Origin: an uncultured Eubacteriales bacterium
GTDB lineage: Bacteria; Bacillota; Clostridia; Lachnospirales; Lachnospiraceae
Assembly (NCBI GenBank): GCA_900545225.1
Contig: UQXZ01000009.1
Location: forward strand, 3,003 to 67,002
DNA: 64,000 bases
Reading direction: 5' to 3'
Shown: positions 63,793 through 64,000 of the stretch, one piece after another
How the letters are laid out: each line of letters starts with the position of its first letter
Numbering within the stretch: position 1 is the first letter of the stretch
Notes under the pieces: generated by a model
The model's input: only the letters and a program-made list of their open reading frames with translations
What the model was told of the DNA's origin: nothing
Database searches by the model: none
Translations under genes and position numbers: made by a program

Positions 63793-63945
63793 TTTCTTCT
63801 ATGTTTTTCTCACCGTTAGTGTGTTGGTTAACATATAGGATTTATGATTAGCTGTTAAACACAAATTAATATTAATAATATAGAGGAAACTAAATCAGAT
63901 ACTTATAAATAGAAGTAAAATAAAAGCCATATATCACATGTATTT

Positions 63946-64000
63946 TGAACCGACCCCCAAAAGTTAGACCAAAAATCTAACGATTGGAGGTCGGTTTATT
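63946..64000 (+). mobile_element. Terminal inverted repeat of an IS3-family-like element (runs out of window)
   Basis: TGAACCGACCCCCAAAAGTT at 63946-63965 resembles the ends of the IS150-type IS3 elements (TG-xACxGACCCCxxAAAGTTAGACA). AGTTAGA (63962-63968) pairs with TCTAAC (63976-63981), and AACCGACC (63948-63955) with GGTCGGTT (63989-63996), forming a nested hairpin. GGAGG at 63986-63990 could serve an orfA start just beyond base 64000. The transposase itself is outside the window. Confidence 0.65.

Overview
The window looks like an AT-rich Gram-positive chromosome of the Lachnospiraceae (Clostridia), possibly close to Lachnospira/Eubacterium eligens. This is inferred from gene content and order: a HemZ-type radical SAM enzyme, a ComEA/ComEC competence module, a two-piece ThrE exporter, a separate AICAR transformylase plus PurO-type IMP cyclohydrolase, LeuA of the long type, and a KTGD-type surface anchor. 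No rRNA, tRNA or CRISPR array was recognised.

Layout. 1-2400 is a decayed mobile-element scar: the tail of a peptide deformylase, small orphan ORFs, a NapH-like ferredoxin membrane protein, a frameshifted XRE regulator and the catalytic tail of a tyrosine recombinase. 2424-4856 holds a low-molecular-weight tyrosine phosphatase and a leftward nrdG-dut-uppP operon. 5010-14533 is a rightward housekeeping block: Rel (p)ppGpp enzyme, MBL hydrolase, MgtC with a structured leader, HemZ, AspS overlapping a FemX-like transferase, and GlyA. 14832-19076 is a cell-surface polyol-phosphate cassette (IspD/TarI-like cytidylyltransferase, LicD transferase, polyol-phosphate dehydrogenase, ribulose-5-phosphate epimerase, family 2 glycosyltransferase). 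Its last two genes are frame-broken, one at a run of eight G. 19158-28375 is a biosynthetic block: argG divergent from argCJBD across a region with ARG boxes, then pheA, purO and the purH transformylase half.

28628-41014 is mixed: a class V aminotransferase, the thrE pair, a degraded azlD fragment beside a palindromic IS200/IS605-like end and a Fur-box-like site, an ApbE lipoprotein, a 1028-residue surface protein with Hb-interacting-type repeats, an ECF S component, uvrB, a Dabb protein and malic enzyme. 41035-53420 carries a UvrD-like helicase, an Lrp regulator next to leuA, a Cof-type phosphatase, a parvulin, a second-type IIA topoisomerase pair (ParE/ParC-like) and argH. 53529-63792 holds YfhO, then ComEA, a two-component system, a GerMN lipoprotein and ComEC (with an in-frame stop), then yqeK-rsfS. 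The last 55 bases are the terminal inverted repeat of an IS3-family-like element.

How it fits together: the arg genes make arginine from glutamate under probable ArgR control. The tarI/licD/dehydrogenase/rpe set would make and transfer an activated pentitol phosphate onto a surface glycan. Several genes carry single-base breaks (XRE, rpe, glycosyltransferase, comEC, a small ORF). These may be real decay, phase variation at the G8 tract, or sequencing errors at short homopolymers; the sequence alone cannot decide.
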